The position numbers were made by a program, and so were the translations under genes. A stretch of DNA of 64,000 nucleotides, taken from positions 130,062,755 through 130,126,754 of the forward strand of contig OW804094.1 in assembly GCA_942159475.1 (NCBI GenBank), given 5' to 3'. This document shows positions 63,901 to 64,000 of this stretch, piece by piece; within the stretch, counting starts at the first letter, position 1; every line of letters begins with the position of its first letter. The notes under the pieces were generated by a model. That model was given only the letters and a program-made list of their open reading frames with translations. It was not told the origin of the DNA and ran no database searches. The stretch is from Sthenelais limicola (taxonomy: Eukaryota > Annelida > Polychaeta > Phyllodocida > Sigalionidae).

Positions 63901-64000
63901 CCGTTCTACCTAGCACACCGGCGCCACGACCTCTCCCCCTCCACACCTGCAGCTTTCAGTATAGACAACCCCGGAGGGGCTGGAGGAAGGGGTATTTGGA
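60911..64000 (-). other. Giant intron, distal segment (runs off the right edge)
   Basis: This stretch is inferred to be upstream intron of the DCC-like gene, with exon 1 beyond the window. It contains the second copy of the CCAGTCTAGG-ended element (61745-61933) and an octamer-plus-TAATT sequence at 62829-62841. I found no signal-peptide-like minus-strand exon with a phase-1 donor here. Confidence 0.5.
61745..61933. mobile_element. Short inverted-repeat element, copy 2 (189 bp)
   Basis: The left end is CCAGTCTAGGCTCAGAG and the right end CTCTGAGCCTAGACTTGG, matching as a 17-18 bp terminal inverted repeat with one extra base. It shares its ends and flanking interior with 35588-35718 in the same orientation. 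The middle has an additional segment (around 61828-61880) missing from copy 1. It looks like a non-autonomous DNA element; the superfamily cannot be assigned because no clear target duplication is seen. Confidence 0.78.

Overview
The window looks like invertebrate genomic DNA, most likely from a marine lophotrochozoan; that placement rests on general sequence character and is weak. It is about 60% A+T, rich in microsatellites and almost free of coding sequence. There is no operon structure, no long ORF with recognisable protein content, no RNA gene and no CRISPR array that I can support. Nearly all of it appears to be the inside of one very large gene on the minus strand.

Coding content sits near the left end. 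Two minus-strand exons (4692-4869 and 4010-4155) have matching splice sites and phases. Together they encode the first immunoglobulin domain of a DCC/neogenin/Frazzled (UNC-40) type netrin receptor: 324 nt, 108 codons, phase 1 at both ends. The signal-peptide exon must lie to the right of base 64000, and the second Ig domain to the left of base 1. So 4870-64000 is one intron of at least 59.1 kb, 4156-4691 is a 536-bp intron, and 1-4009 is part of the next intron.

The most interesting structure is in the giant intron. On the gene's own strand there are two abutting acceptor/donor junctions, a pyrimidine tract and CAG followed at once by GTAAGT (32220-32228 and 60905-60913). This is the signature of recursive (ratchet) splice sites. 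They lie about 27.4 kb and 56.0 kb upstream of the Ig exon, dividing the intron into steps of similar size. A third copy of the 9-mer core at 18986-18994 has a poor pyrimidine tract but lies next to a TATA-like and a YY1-like motif.

The rest of the intron holds non-autonomous transposon-like elements: two with perfect inverted termini and TTAA ends (6357-6840, 8132-8689), and a two-copy family with CCAGTCTAGGCTCAGA-like termini (35588-35718, 61745-61933). There are two diverged local duplications (27760-27880, 50347-50777), a recurring TGACCASTGGTCA palindrome, a recurring AGGTCGGTCAC 11-mer, and many homopurine/homopyrimidine tracts, the largest at 1186-1370 and 57648-57841. Stretches not listed hold no gene or repeat I can support.
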